From: Prosthecobacter gellanilyticus
Lineage (GTDB): Bacteria; Verrucomicrobiota; Verrucomicrobiia; Verrucomicrobiales; Verrucomicrobiaceae
NCBI RefSeq assembly: GCF_007992435.1
Contig: NZ_BKAG01000025.1
Location: forward strand, 1-64,000
Length of the DNA stretch: 64,000 bases
Direction of reading: 5' to 3'
Every line of letters starts with the position of its first letter. The first letter of the stretch is position 1. Positions 25,732 to 35,097 of the stretch are shown one piece after another. The notes beneath the pieces are model-generated. The model was not told the DNA's origin, searched no databases, and saw nothing but the letters and a program-made list of their open reading frames with translations. The position numbers and the translations under genes were made by a program.

Positions 25732-28700
25732 TCAGTTCGCGGCCTCAATGAAGCTCAGGAGGTCGGCCATGTCTTGCACGCTGAGGCCGCTTTCGAGGCC
25801 TTCGGGCATGAGGCTTTGGCCGGCGGAGTTGCTGCCCTGGATGTTGGCGCGCTGCAGGGTGACCACGGCGCCGCCCATCATTTTGAGGGTCATGCTGTTC
25901 GCGTCATCGGCGGTGATGATGCCCTGCACGGTCTGGCCTTCCTTCGTGTTCACGGTGTAGGCGATGAATTGCGAAGCCACCTCCTTGTGCGGCTCCAGGA
26001 TGGCCGTCAGCAAGGCATCACGGCCCTTGGTCTTCACGGTGGTGAAGTTCGGGCCAACTTCGATGCCGAGGCCATTTGCTTGATGGCAGGCCAGGCAGCG
26101 GGTCATGTAATGAGTCTGGCCAGCCTTGGCATCGCCCTTCATGCCTGCAGCTAGAGCGAAGGTCCTGGCCACTTCTTCGCGGGAGGGCGGAATCACAGAC
26201 TTCAGCACTGTGGCCGCCAGTTTGGCGATGCTGGCATTCTTGTGCTTCGCCAAAGCCTGCACTTGGGAGGCGGCGAGGTCTTTCGGCTCGGGTCCACCCT
26301 TCGTGCTCATGGCTTCAAGCAAGGATGCAGCTCCATCGTCTCGGGCCAGGAGTGCGGCCAGAGAGGCTTCACGAGCTTTGGGCTTGAGGCCGGACCATGC
26401 GGTGAGCAGAGATGCGGTGGCGGATTTGCCTAACAATTCGTTCGCGGATTTCACAGATGCCGCTTGGATGGCTTCTGACTGGCCGGCTTTGAGTCCGGCT
26501 TGAAGTGCGGTTTCCGCTTGATCCTGGGTGGCTAGCGCGAGCAGCTCAATCGCCTGAAGCCTGCTGCTTTCCGTAGCCTGCGTATCTTGTGCCGTGGCAG
26601 AAGCCTGGGTGAAGACTGCGGCGAGCTTGCCTTCCTTGTCAGCTCTTGCGATGGAGCTGCCTCCCTTGCGAAGGCCAGCGGCCAGGGCCTTCAAGCCGTT
26701 GCGGCGCAAGGTGGGCGCGGTGGCTGGCTCCGCGAGCAGCTTGATGGCAAAGGCCAATGCCTTGTCTTGCTTCTGCTGGCCGATGATGGAGAGCAATCCT
26801 TCGGCGACCAGGTCTGTCAAAGCGGGCTTGGGTGAATGGACGAGCTCCTCCAGGATCGGAAGTGGATCGACGCCTTCACTGCTCAGGATGGCGGACACGA
26901 TGAGCGGATTATTGCCGTCCTTGGCGAGGATGGTCGCCTGCCGATGCTCCGCACTGGCTCCAGCGATGCCTGGGATATGCTTGTAAAACTCTGGAATCAG
27001 CATGCCGTAGGTGAAGCGAACTCGTGGGGAGGGATCCTCCTCCAGCTTGTAGACCGCAGCGGCGATCTTGCCTCCATTCATGATCTGCGATCCAAGCACT
27101 GTGCCTCTTTCGCGCACCTGGGCGGAGGTGTCGCCAACTGCCTTTTCAAGGGTGTCCTCTTTGAGGGCGCCGGATGTCGCCAGGGTGTTCAGGATGTGAA
27201 TCTTTTCGAGCTCGGAGGAGTCTTCAAGGAAGCGAGCCTTGAGCATCGGCGCCACTGCTTTGTCCTGCTTCTCATAGAGCAAACGCTGGGCGGTGTCGCG
27301 ATGCCAGCCATTCGTGTGGCCCAGTGTCTTCACCAGTTCCTCGCTGCTGGCAGAGCCGAGCGTGACCTTCTGGCCTTTGCGCTCCACGCCTTTGTCAGGC
27401 ACGATGCGCCAGATGCGGCCACGATCGTTGCCGCTGTTGAGATCGAGGTGCTTCTTGATCTCATCCGGCACGCTCCAGGGATGCTCGATCACCTCACGAT
27501 ACATATCGCAGACATACAGGCAGCCATCGGGCGCATTGGCAAAGTTCACCACGCGGACCCAGGTGTCCTTGCTGGCGGCAAACTCAAAGCCGCGCTCATC
27601 GGCGGGGCGCTCGCCTTCCAGGTTGATGCCGTCTTTGGCATAACGAATGATCTTGCGATGAATGAGCTGGCCGCCGGCATCACCGCTGAAGCTGTTGTTC
27701 ACGAACTCAGGGCCATACGCATCGCCACGATAGATGGTGGTGCCGGTGGCACCGGTGAAGTAGCCACTCACGCGACCTCCGCCCTCGACACTGCCTTTCA
27801 CCACACCGGCAATGCGCCAACGGGTGCGGATGATGCGCCAGGGCTCATCCGGACTGATGCGGAAGACCTCTGCGGCTCCACCATCCACCGCAATGCTGCG
27901 ACGACTCGGGGGCATGTCGTAGAAAGAGTTGCGCGCAGTGTAGCGGTCATCGTAGAGCCAGTACTGAAGATGGTCCGAGTTCGAGCAGCCGAACTTGCGG
28001 CCGTAGTTGTCAAAGCTCATGCCATACTGCGCACCGCCAAGTTCCAAGCCGAACTCATGGGTGAGCGGATCAAACCAGAAGTCTTTGCCACCGAGTTCCT
28101 GCTCCTTGAGCTCAGGCTTCTTCAGGCACTTGATCACGCCGCGATTACCGCCACCCGCGAGCACATGGATGCGGTTGTCCTGGCCCCATTGAAAGCTGTT
28201 CATCAGGCCCTGCACGTTCAGGATCTTCAGGCCGGTGCCAAAGCCTGTGTAGACCTTCTCGCGCACCTCGGCCTTGCCGTCATCATTCTTGTCCTCAAAG
28301 CGCCAGATGTCCGGCGTGGCACCCACATACAGGCCGCCGTTGGACCAGATGAGCCCGGTGGGCCAGGGGAGGTCATCGGCGAAGATCTTGGAGGTCTCGA
28401 AGAAGCCATCGCCATCCTTGTCTTCGAGCATGGTGATGCGGCCGAGATGCGGTGTGACATCGCGCATCTCGCTGTAGTCGATCATCTCGCACACGAACAT
28501 GCGGCCACGCTCATCAAAGCAGATGGCGATGGGATCCAGCACCTGTGGCTCATTCGCGGCAAGTTCGAGCTTGAAGCCCTTCTTCACCTGCCAGGTGGCT
28601 GCAGCATCCTTGGGGGGCACCGCTGGATAGCGCGGGAGATCCTTGGCAGGGTCCACCATCACCGCGTTCTTGGTCTCGCCATAGGCCTTGGCATAAGTCG

Positions 28701-28797
28701 TCTTCGTCTGGATGCCATCCTTCGGTGCCTGGGCCATGGCCAGGGCAGGGGAGAGCAGGAGCAAAGCGGGAGACAAGAGAGACAGCGGCGCTTTCAT
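25732..28797 (-). CDS. PVC-type heme-binding CxxCH protein (dehydrogenase-like, HEAT, cytochrome c)
   Basis: About 1021 residues starting at 28797, which gives the signal peptide MKAPLSLLSPALLLLSPALA. Residues 60-430 form a beta-propeller related to sugar/sorbosone dehydrogenases (e.g. FDERGRMFVCEMIDY, FVCEM-type and DLPWPTGLIW stretches). The middle is alpha-helical with HEAT-like repeats. The C-terminal cytochrome c domain has TRCLACHQANGLGIEVGPNF near residue 890. Proteins of this architecture (TIGR02604/TIGR02603 type) are a hallmark of planctomycetes and verrucomicrobia and are thought to oxidise carbohydrates in the periplasm. Upstream Met at 28809 is an alternative start. Confidence 0.94.
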   Translation of the reverse strand: MKAPLSLLSPALLLLSPALAMAQAPKDGIQTKTTYAKAYGETKNAVMVDPAKDLPRYPAVPPKDAAATWQVKKGFKLELAANEPQVLDPIAICFDERGRMFVCEMIDYSEMRDVTPHLGRITMLEDKDGDGFFETSKIFADDLPWPTGLIWSNGGLYVGATPDIWRFEDKNDDGKAEVREKVYTGFGTGLKILNVQGLMNSFQWGQDNRIHVLAGGGNRGVIKCLKKPELKEQELGGKDFWFDPLTHEFGLELGGAQYGMSFDNYGRKFGCSNSDHLQYWLYDDRYTARNSFYDMPPSRRSIAVDGGAAEVFRISPDEPWRIIRTRWRIAGVVKGSVEGGGRVSGYFTGATGTTIYRGDAYGPEFVNNSFSGDAGGQLIHRKIIRYAKDGINLEGERPADERGFEFAASKDTWVRVVNFANAPDGCLYVCDMYREVIEHPWSVPDEIKKHLDLNSGNDRGRIWRIVPDKGVERKGQKVTLGSASSEELVKTLGHTNGWHRDTAQRLLYEKQDKAVAPMLKARFLEDSSELEKIHILNTLATSGALKEDTLEKAVGDTSAQVRERGTVLGSQIMNGGKIAAAVYKLEEDPSPRVRFTYGMLIPEFYKHIPGIAGASAEHRQATILAKDGNNPLIVSAILSSEGVDPLPILEELVHSPKPALTDLVAEGLLSIIGQQKQDKALAFAIKLLAEPATAPTLRRNGLKALAAGLRKGGSSIARADKEGKLAAVFTQASATAQDTQATESSRLQAIELLALATQDQAETALQAGLKAGQSEAIQAASVKSANELLGKSATASLLTAWSGLKPKAREASLAALLARDDGAASLLEAMSTKGGPEPKDLAASQVQALAKHKNASIAKLAATVLKSVIPPSREEVARTFALAAGMKGDAKAGQTHYMTRCLACHQANGLGIEVGPNFTTVKTKGRDALLTAILEPHKEVASQFIAYTVNTKEGQTVQGIITADDANSMTLKMMGGAVVTLQRANIQGSNSAGQSLMPEGLESGLSVQDMADLLSFIEAAN

Positions 28798-28838
28798 GGG
28801 CAGGAGCATGATGAAACCAACGCTCGCTGTGCACGACC

Positions 28839-28877
28839 TTCCAGCACGCCGAGGCACGGCTTCCGGTATTTTTGAGA
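28839..28877 (-). promoter_or_regulatory. Conserved upstream block of the PVC heme gene
   Basis: TTCCAGC, 12 variable bases, GGCTTCCGGTATTTTTGAGA on the plus strand. It is the partner of the block at 24862-24901. Confidence 0.5.
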
Positions 28878-28990
28878 TAGGGTCTGAATCTGGAAATCTA
28901 CTGGAGAAAGGCGAATTTTGAGTCAAAGGTCAAGGTTCCCGTCAAGAGGCCAAGAGCAGCGTTCAGCCCTCACCTCCGAGTAGTTCGTCC

Positions 28991-29017
28991 AAATCATAAG
29001 TCATAAATCGTAAATTG
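28991..29017. repeat. 7-bp-period array AAATCAT
   Basis: AAATCAT, AAGTCAT, AAATCGT, AAATTGC follow one another directly before the MYG1-like gene. This is the reverse complement type of the array at 10728-10762. Confidence 0.55.
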
Positions 29018-29020
29018 CTG

Positions 29021-29887
29021 ATGCTTTCCCTCATCCTCACTCATCCCGGCGGCGCTCATAAGGACGAACTGCTCGCCTGCAGCCTCCTCGCGGCAGTGCA
29101 TCGCGTGCCCATCGTGCGCCGTGAGCCGACAGCGGACGATCTTGCGGATCCAAGCATCGCGGTGGTGGATGTCGGTGGCGAACATGAGCCTGAGCGGAAC
29201 AACTTTGATCATCACCAATTCCCGGCGGATCATCCGCCTGTGTGCGCTCTCAGCCTCGTGCTGCAACATCTCGGTGTGTATGAAGATGCTCGTCAGTTTT
29301 GTGACTGGCTGGAGCCTGCGGAGTGGTTTGACACGCGTGGTCCGAACGTGACTGCGAAGTGGCTGGGCGTGGATCGTGACACGATGAACAAGCTCAATTC
29401 ACCCATTGATGTCACCGTGCTGCGCCGCTTTGCCAAAGTGAAGCGCCTCGAGCCTGGCGAACCGCTGTGGGAGATCCTCAGCTACATCGGCCAGGATCTG
29501 CTGGAGTATCTGCGCGATCTTCGTGCCCGTCTGGACTTCGTGGCGCAGAATGCCGAGATCTGGAATGTGGATGATCACGAGGTGCTCTTCCTCCCGCGCA
29601 TCGAACCGATCCCTGACGAACCTTCCGCAGGCATTGGCCGCTATTTGGAAAGCATTGGCAAAGGGGAAAGTGTCGCCGCGCTGATCTATCCTGATCGTCG
29701 TGGCAGTGGCTACGGCCTCTCACGCCATAATGACGATCCGCGTTACGACTTCACCCGCATCGACAAAGAGCACGACGTGCACTTCGCTCATGCGCGCGGC
29801 TTCGTGGCCAAGACATCGGCAGGAGAGATCGGTCGCGTGAAGGAGCTTCTCGGCTTGGCGAGGGTATCGGCTGCTTCTTTGTCGTGA
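29021..29887 (+). CDS. MYG1/UPF0160-family protein
   Basis: A 288-residue protein resembling the MYG1 family of DHH-like metal-dependent nucleases. I set the start at the ATG at 29021; an in-frame TTG lies six bases upstream. Family hallmarks are LTHPGGAHKDELLACSLLA at the N-terminus, VVDVGGEHEPERNNFDHHQ near residue 55 and a late VYSDR-like region (ALIYPDRRGSGYG). MYG1 in eukaryotes is an RNA exonuclease in nucleus and mitochondria; the bacterial role is not settled. No signal peptide. Confidence 0.85.
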   Translation: MLSLILTHPGGAHKDELLACSLLAAVHRVPIVRREPTADDLADPSIAVVDVGGEHEPERNNFDHHQFPADHPPVCALSLVLQHLGVYEDARQFCDWLEPAEWFDTRGPNVTAKWLGVDRDTMNKLNSPIDVTVLRRFAKVKRLEPGEPLWEILSYIGQDLLEYLRDLRARLDFVAQNAEIWNVDDHEVLFLPRIEPIPDEPSAGIGRYLESIGKGESVAALIYPDRRGSGYGLSRHNDDPRYDFTRIDKEHDVHFAHARGFVAKTSAGEIGRVKELLGLARVSAASLS

Positions 29888-29967
29888 GTCGATTCGAAGG
29901 TCCAGAGACTCGGGCGGACGTTTCGTGATCATACAGGGGCATGGACTTCGTTTGATGAGCATCCCCC

Positions 29968-31116
29968 ATGGTTTCGTCACTCATCTCGCTTGCTTGCCTC
30001 ACGTCGTTCCTGTTGCTGCAGACTGCTCCAGTCCTTGCTGAATCGCCTTTCACCATATCCACGGAGCTGATTCGTGAGGGTAATGCGCCGCAGAGCCGCT
30101 GGACGATCCCGCGCGTGGCCGCGCTGGATGACCAGGGGAATGAGATGCTGATGACCTTGTCGAAGCTTTCCACGACAGGCACGGACGTCTATCGCGGGCT
30201 GGCCTTCATGACGACCAAGGATGGCGGTAAGACATGGTCAGCATTGACGGAACTGCCATATGTGGCGCGCCAGATTCGTGAGGGTATCATGGGCATGATG
30301 GGGGCCACGGTGCCGGTGTATCATCCGCAGACGAAGAAGCTTTTGTTGTTAGGGAACTGCGTGGGCTACACGAACTATGGCACGCCCAAAGTTAAGCTTA
30401 CCGGGCTGCGCTATCCGGCCTATGCCGTGTACGACCCGGTCACCCAAAAGTGGTCCGAAAACTACACCGTGCTGGATGGCGAGACAGATGCGAACACCAC
30501 CAGCGGCATGCCCTGGATCCAGCCGGATGGCTCGCTGCTCTGGCCCTGCAACGGTGGTCAGGTACTGAAGGCCTCGTTTGATGGCGAGAAGATCACCATC
30601 CTCGGTCGAAGCCCGCAGATCCAGGGACTTGGGAAACAGGTGAAGAACACGGGCGAGTATCATCTAACCAAGCTGGGTGATCGCTACTTCATCGCCATGC
30701 GTTGCCCGGATCAGAACCGTATCGCCGCCAGTGCGGATGGTCAGAATTTCGAGCCTGCCGTGGAACTGCAATGGGATGACGGCTCGCGCGTGCCCTCCGC
30801 TGCCACTCAGATGCGCTGGGTTCGGCAGCAGGGGAAGCTTTACCTCGTCTACACACGCACCAACGAGAATAGCAAAGGCATCTTCCGTGATCGTGCTCCG
30901 CTCTGGATGGCTGAACTGGATACCGCCACCCTGCGTCTGAAGAAAGCCACGGAAGTCATCGCCGTGCCCATTTCTCCTGGACGAGATGATCTCGGCAACT
31001 TCGGCACGGCTTATGTGAATGAGAACCTTTCACTCGTGACCACGTCTGAGTTTGGTCGCACACGCGGCAGCAACAGCCGGGTGTATGTCACCCGGGTGAT
31101 CGCCAATGGGGAATGA
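29968..31116 (+). CDS. Exported sialidase-like beta-propeller protein
   Basis: A 382-residue protein with a signal peptide (1-24, ending VLAE). TTKDGGKTWSAL is an Asp-box of the sialidase/BNR type near residue 84, and further propeller blades are suggested by spacing. The Arg triad of true sialidases is not obvious to me. It may be an exo-sialidase or a BNR-repeat glycan-binding protein. Follows the MYG1-like gene after 80 bp. Confidence 0.8.
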   Translation: MVSSLISLACLTSFLLLQTAPVLAESPFTISTELIREGNAPQSRWTIPRVAALDDQGNEMLMTLSKLSTTGTDVYRGLAFMTTKDGGKTWSALTELPYVARQIREGIMGMMGATVPVYHPQTKKLLLLGNCVGYTNYGTPKVKLTGLRYPAYAVYDPVTQKWSENYTVLDGETDANTTSGMPWIQPDGSLLWPCNGGQVLKASFDGEKITILGRSPQIQGLGKQVKNTGEYHLTKLGDRYFIAMRCPDQNRIAASADGQNFEPAVELQWDDGSRVPSAATQMRWVRQQGKLYLVYTRTNENSKGIFRDRAPLWMAELDTATLRLKKATEVIAVPISPGRDDLGNFGTAYVNENLSLVTTSEFGRTRGSNSRVYVTRVIANGE

Positions 31117-31162
31117 TGGCGCCGAAGGTGAAGTTGCAAACTCGAAGTTAGTTAGGGCGCTG

Positions 31163-31804
31163 CTAATTGGCACCCACCAGGCTCTTGACGAGCCGCCACT
31201 CGATCATGGAATCCAAGGCCACGAATTGATGGATAATGATGATCAGCCAGAATTTGATCTGATAGCTGAGCTTGGAGCTTTTGTGCCGCAGTCTCCGTTG
31301 TGCCATCCATGCGCCAGGCCAGCCGCCGATCATCTCCAAGGCATGGAGATAGATTTCAGGGATGCGCCTGGCCTCGGCTTGGGCCCGGCGCTTGTCACTG
31401 GCATAGACGTTGTAGGTGACCAGTGAGATGCATATCCCGTAGAGTCCGATCTCCAAGAGGGAGAAGTGCAGGTGATGCAGGGCCAGGACCGGCAGAATCA
31501 GCAGGCCGATCAGGACGAGCTGGTTTCTGGCGGGCCAGCGCAGTCCCTTGCCTCCTAGCGATACTGCGTTCTGGGCGCAGGGACGGCCTTGGGAATCCTC
31601 GCCCAGTGTGAAGCGCACCGTTTCACCCACCTGCGGTTCACTGCCCTTGCCGTGATAGTCACGCACATGCAGGAACACGTCCCGGTCTCCGCATTGGAGC
31701 CAGCCATAGCCTTTCTCGGTGTTCCACTTGGAGACCTTGGCCGTCAGCTCAGGGGATGGTTTGGAGGCGGGCATGGGCGGGAGGTCGGGGCTGGAAGCCT
31801 CCAT
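31163..31804 (-). CDS. Cold shock domain-DUF1294 membrane protein
   Basis: About 213 residues from the ATG at 31804; Met at 31774 is another candidate. Residues 15-75 are a cold shock domain with KWNTEKGYGWLQ and DVFLHVRDY (RNP motifs), expected to bind RNA or single-stranded DNA. The rest is a DUF1294 membrane part with helices around 108-125, 130-150 and 190-205, and YASDKRRAQAEARRIPE between them. CSD-DUF1294 fusions are a common bacterial arrangement of unknown function. Confidence 0.9.
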   Translation of the reverse strand: MEASSPDLPPMPASKPSPELTAKVSKWNTEKGYGWLQCGDRDVFLHVRDYHGKGSEPQVGETVRFTLGEDSQGRPCAQNAVSLGGKGLRWPARNQLVLIGLLILPVLALHHLHFSLLEIGLYGICISLVTYNVYASDKRRAQAEARRIPEIYLHALEMIGGWPGAWMAQRRLRHKSSKLSYQIKFWLIIIIHQFVALDSMIEWRLVKSLVGAN

Positions 31805-31910
31805 TTTCGGACACAATGAGCCGCCGTCATCTCTTTCCTTGGCATGCGGCGGCTTTCGGAGAAGAGTGCCAGACTCCGGCGCAGTCCTGACCTCATGCCC
31901 TTGCTGGTGG

Positions 31911-33068
31911 TCACCATTGGATCAGCACGTAACCAGCCTGGCCGGGGTAGTTGTTTTCAAATTCACCGGAAGGGTGAAAGGGGCCTCCTGAACTTTGGTG
32001 AACTTGAAGTATCCTGGAGTTGCCTGCTTGGGTGTCGTCTAAAATGACCAGTGGAGGTGTGACAGTGCCGGTGATCACCTCTGCATTGGTGGGGCCTGTT
32101 CTGCCGATGTCGGCATCTGGGTCTGGTAATGCCAGCGCTGGCAGTCCTTCAATGCCAGGTATCGCACTCCGGCCTCCCTGAGACACAAGCTTGATCGAGG
32201 GTGTGCTCACACTGGCAAAAGACGAGTTGCCCCCAGCTGGAGATGGCCCAGCATCTACGTAAGCACCACCGGCGCCCACGGTGACGGTCCACGCACTTCC
32301 GGGGACGACGTTGAATGATTTGCGGGAATAGGCACCACTTCCCCCGGGCAAGGCATGCCATGCGTAGACACCTGCCCCCGCGCCCCAGACTTCCACCATG
32401 ATCTTCGTCACGCCTGCGGGCACGGTGAAGGTGTGGCTGCCTGGAGTGGCATATTCCCGCGCTCCGCTTGGCACTCCGCTGTCGTCGCCATTGACGACAA
32501 AAGAGAGCTTTGTTGGCGTGATCGATCCGTCAGGGATCTTAGTCTCAGTGACCGCTCCGTCGGCGATTTTGTCGCTTGTGATCGCATTGTTCACCACGGT
32601 CTGGGCAGTGGCAGCGCGCATGGCATAACCTGCGGTGGCGATCCGCTGGTCCGGGGCCAGCCTCTGCATGCCGTTTGTTCCATCCGTGAACCAGACGCGG
32701 AGACGGACGTCAGGGTTGTCAAAGACTGTCGGCGGCACCTCCGTCATGTTGGCACCTAGCAGCACCGAGTACACTCCGCCCGCCACGGCGAGTCCGATGC
32801 TGGAGGTCGGTTCGTTTCCCGTGGTGCTGGAGCCATCATTGCTCCAGAAGGTGAGGCTGCCGCTGGCGTTCACCAGAGCGAACTTGAACAGCCCGTTGCC
32901 GTTGAATGCTGATCCATTGACGGTGATCCGGCCTTGATAGGAAATGATGCCGGGGACCTGGGCCTGCGATGTCCCCGCGAAGCCAGCGGCCAGGAGCAGT
33001 GTGAGCAGACATGAGCGAAGCGCCGAGAAACAGCGGGAGGGTGACAGGTGGACGGCGGATTTTTTCAT
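31911..33068 (-). CDS. Exported protein with Gly-rich C-terminal domain
   Basis: A 385-residue protein with a signal peptide (about 1-36, ending SQAQ). Residues 40-150 (ISYQGRITVNGSAF ... RIATAGYAMRAA) match the N-terminal part of many verrucomicrobial and delta-proteobacterial surface proteins. A short repeat ITSDKIADGAVTETKI, DGSITPTKL follows, of the kind seen in phage tail fibre and collar-like proteins. The C-terminal 190 residues start HTFTVPAGVTKIMVEVWGAG and are Gly/Ser-rich, a phage tail-like Gly-rich domain. Probably a secreted or surface structural protein. Confidence 0.8.
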   Translation of the reverse strand: MKKSAVHLSPSRCFSALRSCLLTLLLAAGFAGTSQAQVPGIISYQGRITVNGSAFNGNGLFKFALVNASGSLTFWSNDGSSTTGNEPTSSIGLAVAGGVYSVLLGANMTEVPPTVFDNPDVRLRVWFTDGTNGMQRLAPDQRIATAGYAMRAATAQTVVNNAITSDKIADGAVTETKIPDGSITPTKLSFVVNGDDSGVPSGAREYATPGSHTFTVPAGVTKIMVEVWGAGAGVYAWHALPGGSGAYSRKSFNVVPGSAWTVTVGAGGAYVDAGPSPAGGNSSFASVSTPSIKLVSQGGRSAIPGIEGLPALALPDPDADIGRTGPTNAEVITGTVTPPLVILDDTQAGNSRILQVHQSSGGPFHPSGEFENNYPGQAGYVLIQW

Positions 33069-33170
33069 GGAAGGAGCAGACAGCGGGGAGGGGATTGATG
33101 CCCATCTAGAGGAGCATCTTTGTCATATATAGACATGGCGATCCTGCATTACAGAGTTTTATCGAAACGG

Positions 33171-33203
33171 GTGCGATTGCCGGCTTAAGCCCGCCATTCG
33201 CAC
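33171..33203. other. Near-perfect hairpin before the acyltransferase gene
   Basis: Arms starting GTGCGATTGCCGGCTT pair almost completely with AAGCCCGCCATTCGCAC. No T-run follows, so it is not a typical terminator. It lies in the 217-bp divergent gap between the exported Gly-rich protein and plsC. Confidence 0.5.
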
Positions 33204-33285
33204 AATCGACGCCACTTTGAGAACAATGGCTGCTGTTGTCTTTTTATGCTTGCCGAGAGGGCGGAGGCGGCATGAACTGAGTGCC

Positions 33286-33879
33286 ATGCTTCCGAGCCGC
33301 GTTCTTGCTGCTGCTACCCGTCTTTTTACGGGCGTCAGGCGCCTGTCTGCTTCGCCGCATGGCGAGGGGCCGGCGATCTATTATGCGAACCACACGAGTC
33401 ATCTGGACACGCTGGTGATCTGGTCGGCGCTGCCGGCGGAGCAGCGGGTGCTGACGTCACCGGCGGCGGCGGAGGATTATTGGAGCACATCGGCGCTGCG
33501 CCGGTATGTGGCGAATGAGATTTTCAAGGCGGTGCTGATCCCGCGGGAGGCGATCAAGCGTGACAACAATCCGCTGGACCGTCTTTCTGCCTGTCTGGAG
33601 GGCGGGAGATCGATCCTCATCTTTCCGGAAGGCACGCGGCGCACGGATGGGGATGTCGGGCCTTTCAAGTCGGGGCTTTATCATCTGGCGCGGCGGTTTC
33701 CGCATCTGCCGCTGGTGCCAGTGTATCTGGACAATCTGGCCCGTGTATTGCCGAAGGGCACGCTCTTGCCCGTGCCGATCATTGTGCAGGCGCACTTTTG
33801 CGCGCCGATCCATTTTGATGAAAAAGAGTCCAAGCAGGCCTTTCTAGACAGGGCGCGCGAGGCGATGCTGAATCACTGA
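33286..33879 (+). CDS. 1-acyl-glycerol-3-phosphate acyltransferase family protein
   Basis: About 197 residues from the ATG at 33286 (an ATG at 33226 would add 20 residues). The PlsC motifs are intact: YYANHTSHLDTLVIW (HxxxxD), FPEGTRR near residue 120, and a LVPVYLDN segment. It should transfer an acyl chain to lysophosphatidate or a similar acceptor on the membrane. It is followed after 12 bp by cdsA, the next step in phospholipid synthesis, which supports the assignment. Confidence 0.9.
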   Translation: MLPSRVLAAATRLFTGVRRLSASPHGEGPAIYYANHTSHLDTLVIWSALPAEQRVLTSPAAAEDYWSTSALRRYVANEIFKAVLIPREAIKRDNNPLDRLSACLEGGRSILIFPEGTRRTDGDVGPFKSGLYHLARRFPHLPLVPVYLDNLARVLPKGTLLPVPIIVQAHFCAPIHFDEKESKQAFLDRAREAMLNH

Positions 33880-33891
33880 TTTCCCTCCCCC

Positions 33892-34878
33892 ATGGATTCT
33901 GATACGCAGATACTTCTCACCGTTGTCGGCAGCATTCTTGTCATTGCGTCCGTCGCTGGATTCATCCTGGCGAAAAGCGCGAAGACCGAGGGCGCGAAAA
34001 AGACGATCGCGAACATGAACGCGCGTACGCGCTCATGGTGGGTGATGGCGAGTGTGTTTGGCTCCATGCTGCTGCTTGGGTCCACCTTCACCACGGTGCT
34101 GTTTGCCATGATCTCGTTCCTGGCGATGCGAGAGTTCATCACGTTGAACAAGACCGACCGGGCGGATCATGAGGTGCTGTTCTGGGCGTTCTTCATCATT
34201 CTGCCGTTGAATTACTTGTTGGTAGGCATGCGCTGGTATGGGCTCTTCACCATTTTGATCCCGGTGTATGCCTTCATCTTCATCCCGTTCCGCCGGGTGC
34301 TCACGGGTGAGACGAAGAACTTCCTGATCAGCACCTCGAAGATCCAATGGGCGCTGCTCGTGTGCGTGTATTCGGTGAGCCACATCCCGATGCTGCTGAC
34401 GCTGCCGCTGAAGGACTATGCGGGCGAGAATGCGAAGCTGCTGTTCTTCTTTGTGTTCACCGCGCAGCTCAGTGATGTGATGCAGTATGTGTGGGGCAAG
34501 ACCTGCGGGAAGCGGCCTGTGGCACCGCATGTGAGCCCGAACAAGACGCTCGAGGGCACGGTGGGCGGGATTGGCACGACGGTGGCGATCAGCACCTGCT
34601 TGTGGTGGGCGACTCCGTTCAATCTCTGGCAGGCAGCCTTGATGGCGCTGCTGATCTGTCTGGCAGGTTTCTTTGGCGGGCTGGTGATGTCAGCCATCAA
34701 GCGTGACCTCGGCGCGAAGGACTGGGGTGCTTCGATTGCAGGTCACGGTGGATTCATGGACCGCATTGATTCGCTGTGCTTTGCCGCGCCGCTGTTTTTC
34801 CATGTGTGCCGGTTTTTCTTCGGCACCGGAGCAGATGCACCGCCGCCGGAGTGGGTGCTGCGGTTTTTGGGGCGGTGA
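33892..34878 (+). CDS. cdsA: Phosphatidate cytidylyltransferase
   Basis: A 328-residue multispanning membrane enzyme that makes CDP-diacylglycerol from phosphatidate and CTP. It has about eight hydrophobic segments. The family signature near the C-terminus reads SAIKRDLGAKDWGASIAGHG followed by GFMDRIDSL. Here IKD is replaced by AKD but the GHGG-DR-DS core is kept. Paired with the acyltransferase gene upstream, 12 bp away. Confidence 0.95.
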   Translation: MDSDTQILLTVVGSILVIASVAGFILAKSAKTEGAKKTIANMNARTRSWWVMASVFGSMLLLGSTFTTVLFAMISFLAMREFITLNKTDRADHEVLFWAFFIILPLNYLLVGMRWYGLFTILIPVYAFIFIPFRRVLTGETKNFLISTSKIQWALLVCVYSVSHIPMLLTLPLKDYAGENAKLLFFFVFTAQLSDVMQYVWGKTCGKRPVAPHVSPNKTLEGTVGGIGTTVAISTCLWWATPFNLWQAALMALLICLAGFFGGLVMSAIKRDLGAKDWGASIAGHGGFMDRIDSLCFAAPLFFHVCRFFFGTGADAPPPEWVLRFLGR

Positions 34879-34894
34879 GGGGGGCGAGTGTGTT

Positions 34895-34984
34895 CGAGGA
34901 GTCGAGTGTTGCACCTTCGGCGCTCGGGTTCGCTGGTGACTGCCAAAATGGCAGAATCCCAGGCCGCTGGCCTGGGCTAAGGAG
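34895..34984. repeat. 90-bp inverted flank, left of IS200-like element
   Basis: Outer 34 bases (CGAGGAGTCGAGTGTTGCAC...) and inner 27 bases with the hairpin CCCAGGCCGCTGGCCTGGG match the reverse complement of 35655-35744 at 33/34 and 26/27 positions. The 29-base middle differs. Confidence 0.8.
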
Positions 34985-35097
34985 TGTCGGGCCCTTGGCC
35001 CTCAAGACAAAGGCTCGTATCAACCAGCATTGCTTAGTCGCGTTAGATCAGAAACGATATGGCAAAAGCTCGGTTCGCCGCTCTAAATCGCATCGCT

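Noticed and set aside
26836..28875. Long open frame opposite the PVC heme protein gene
   Set aside because: Antisense shadow; composition and motifs support the minus-strand gene only.
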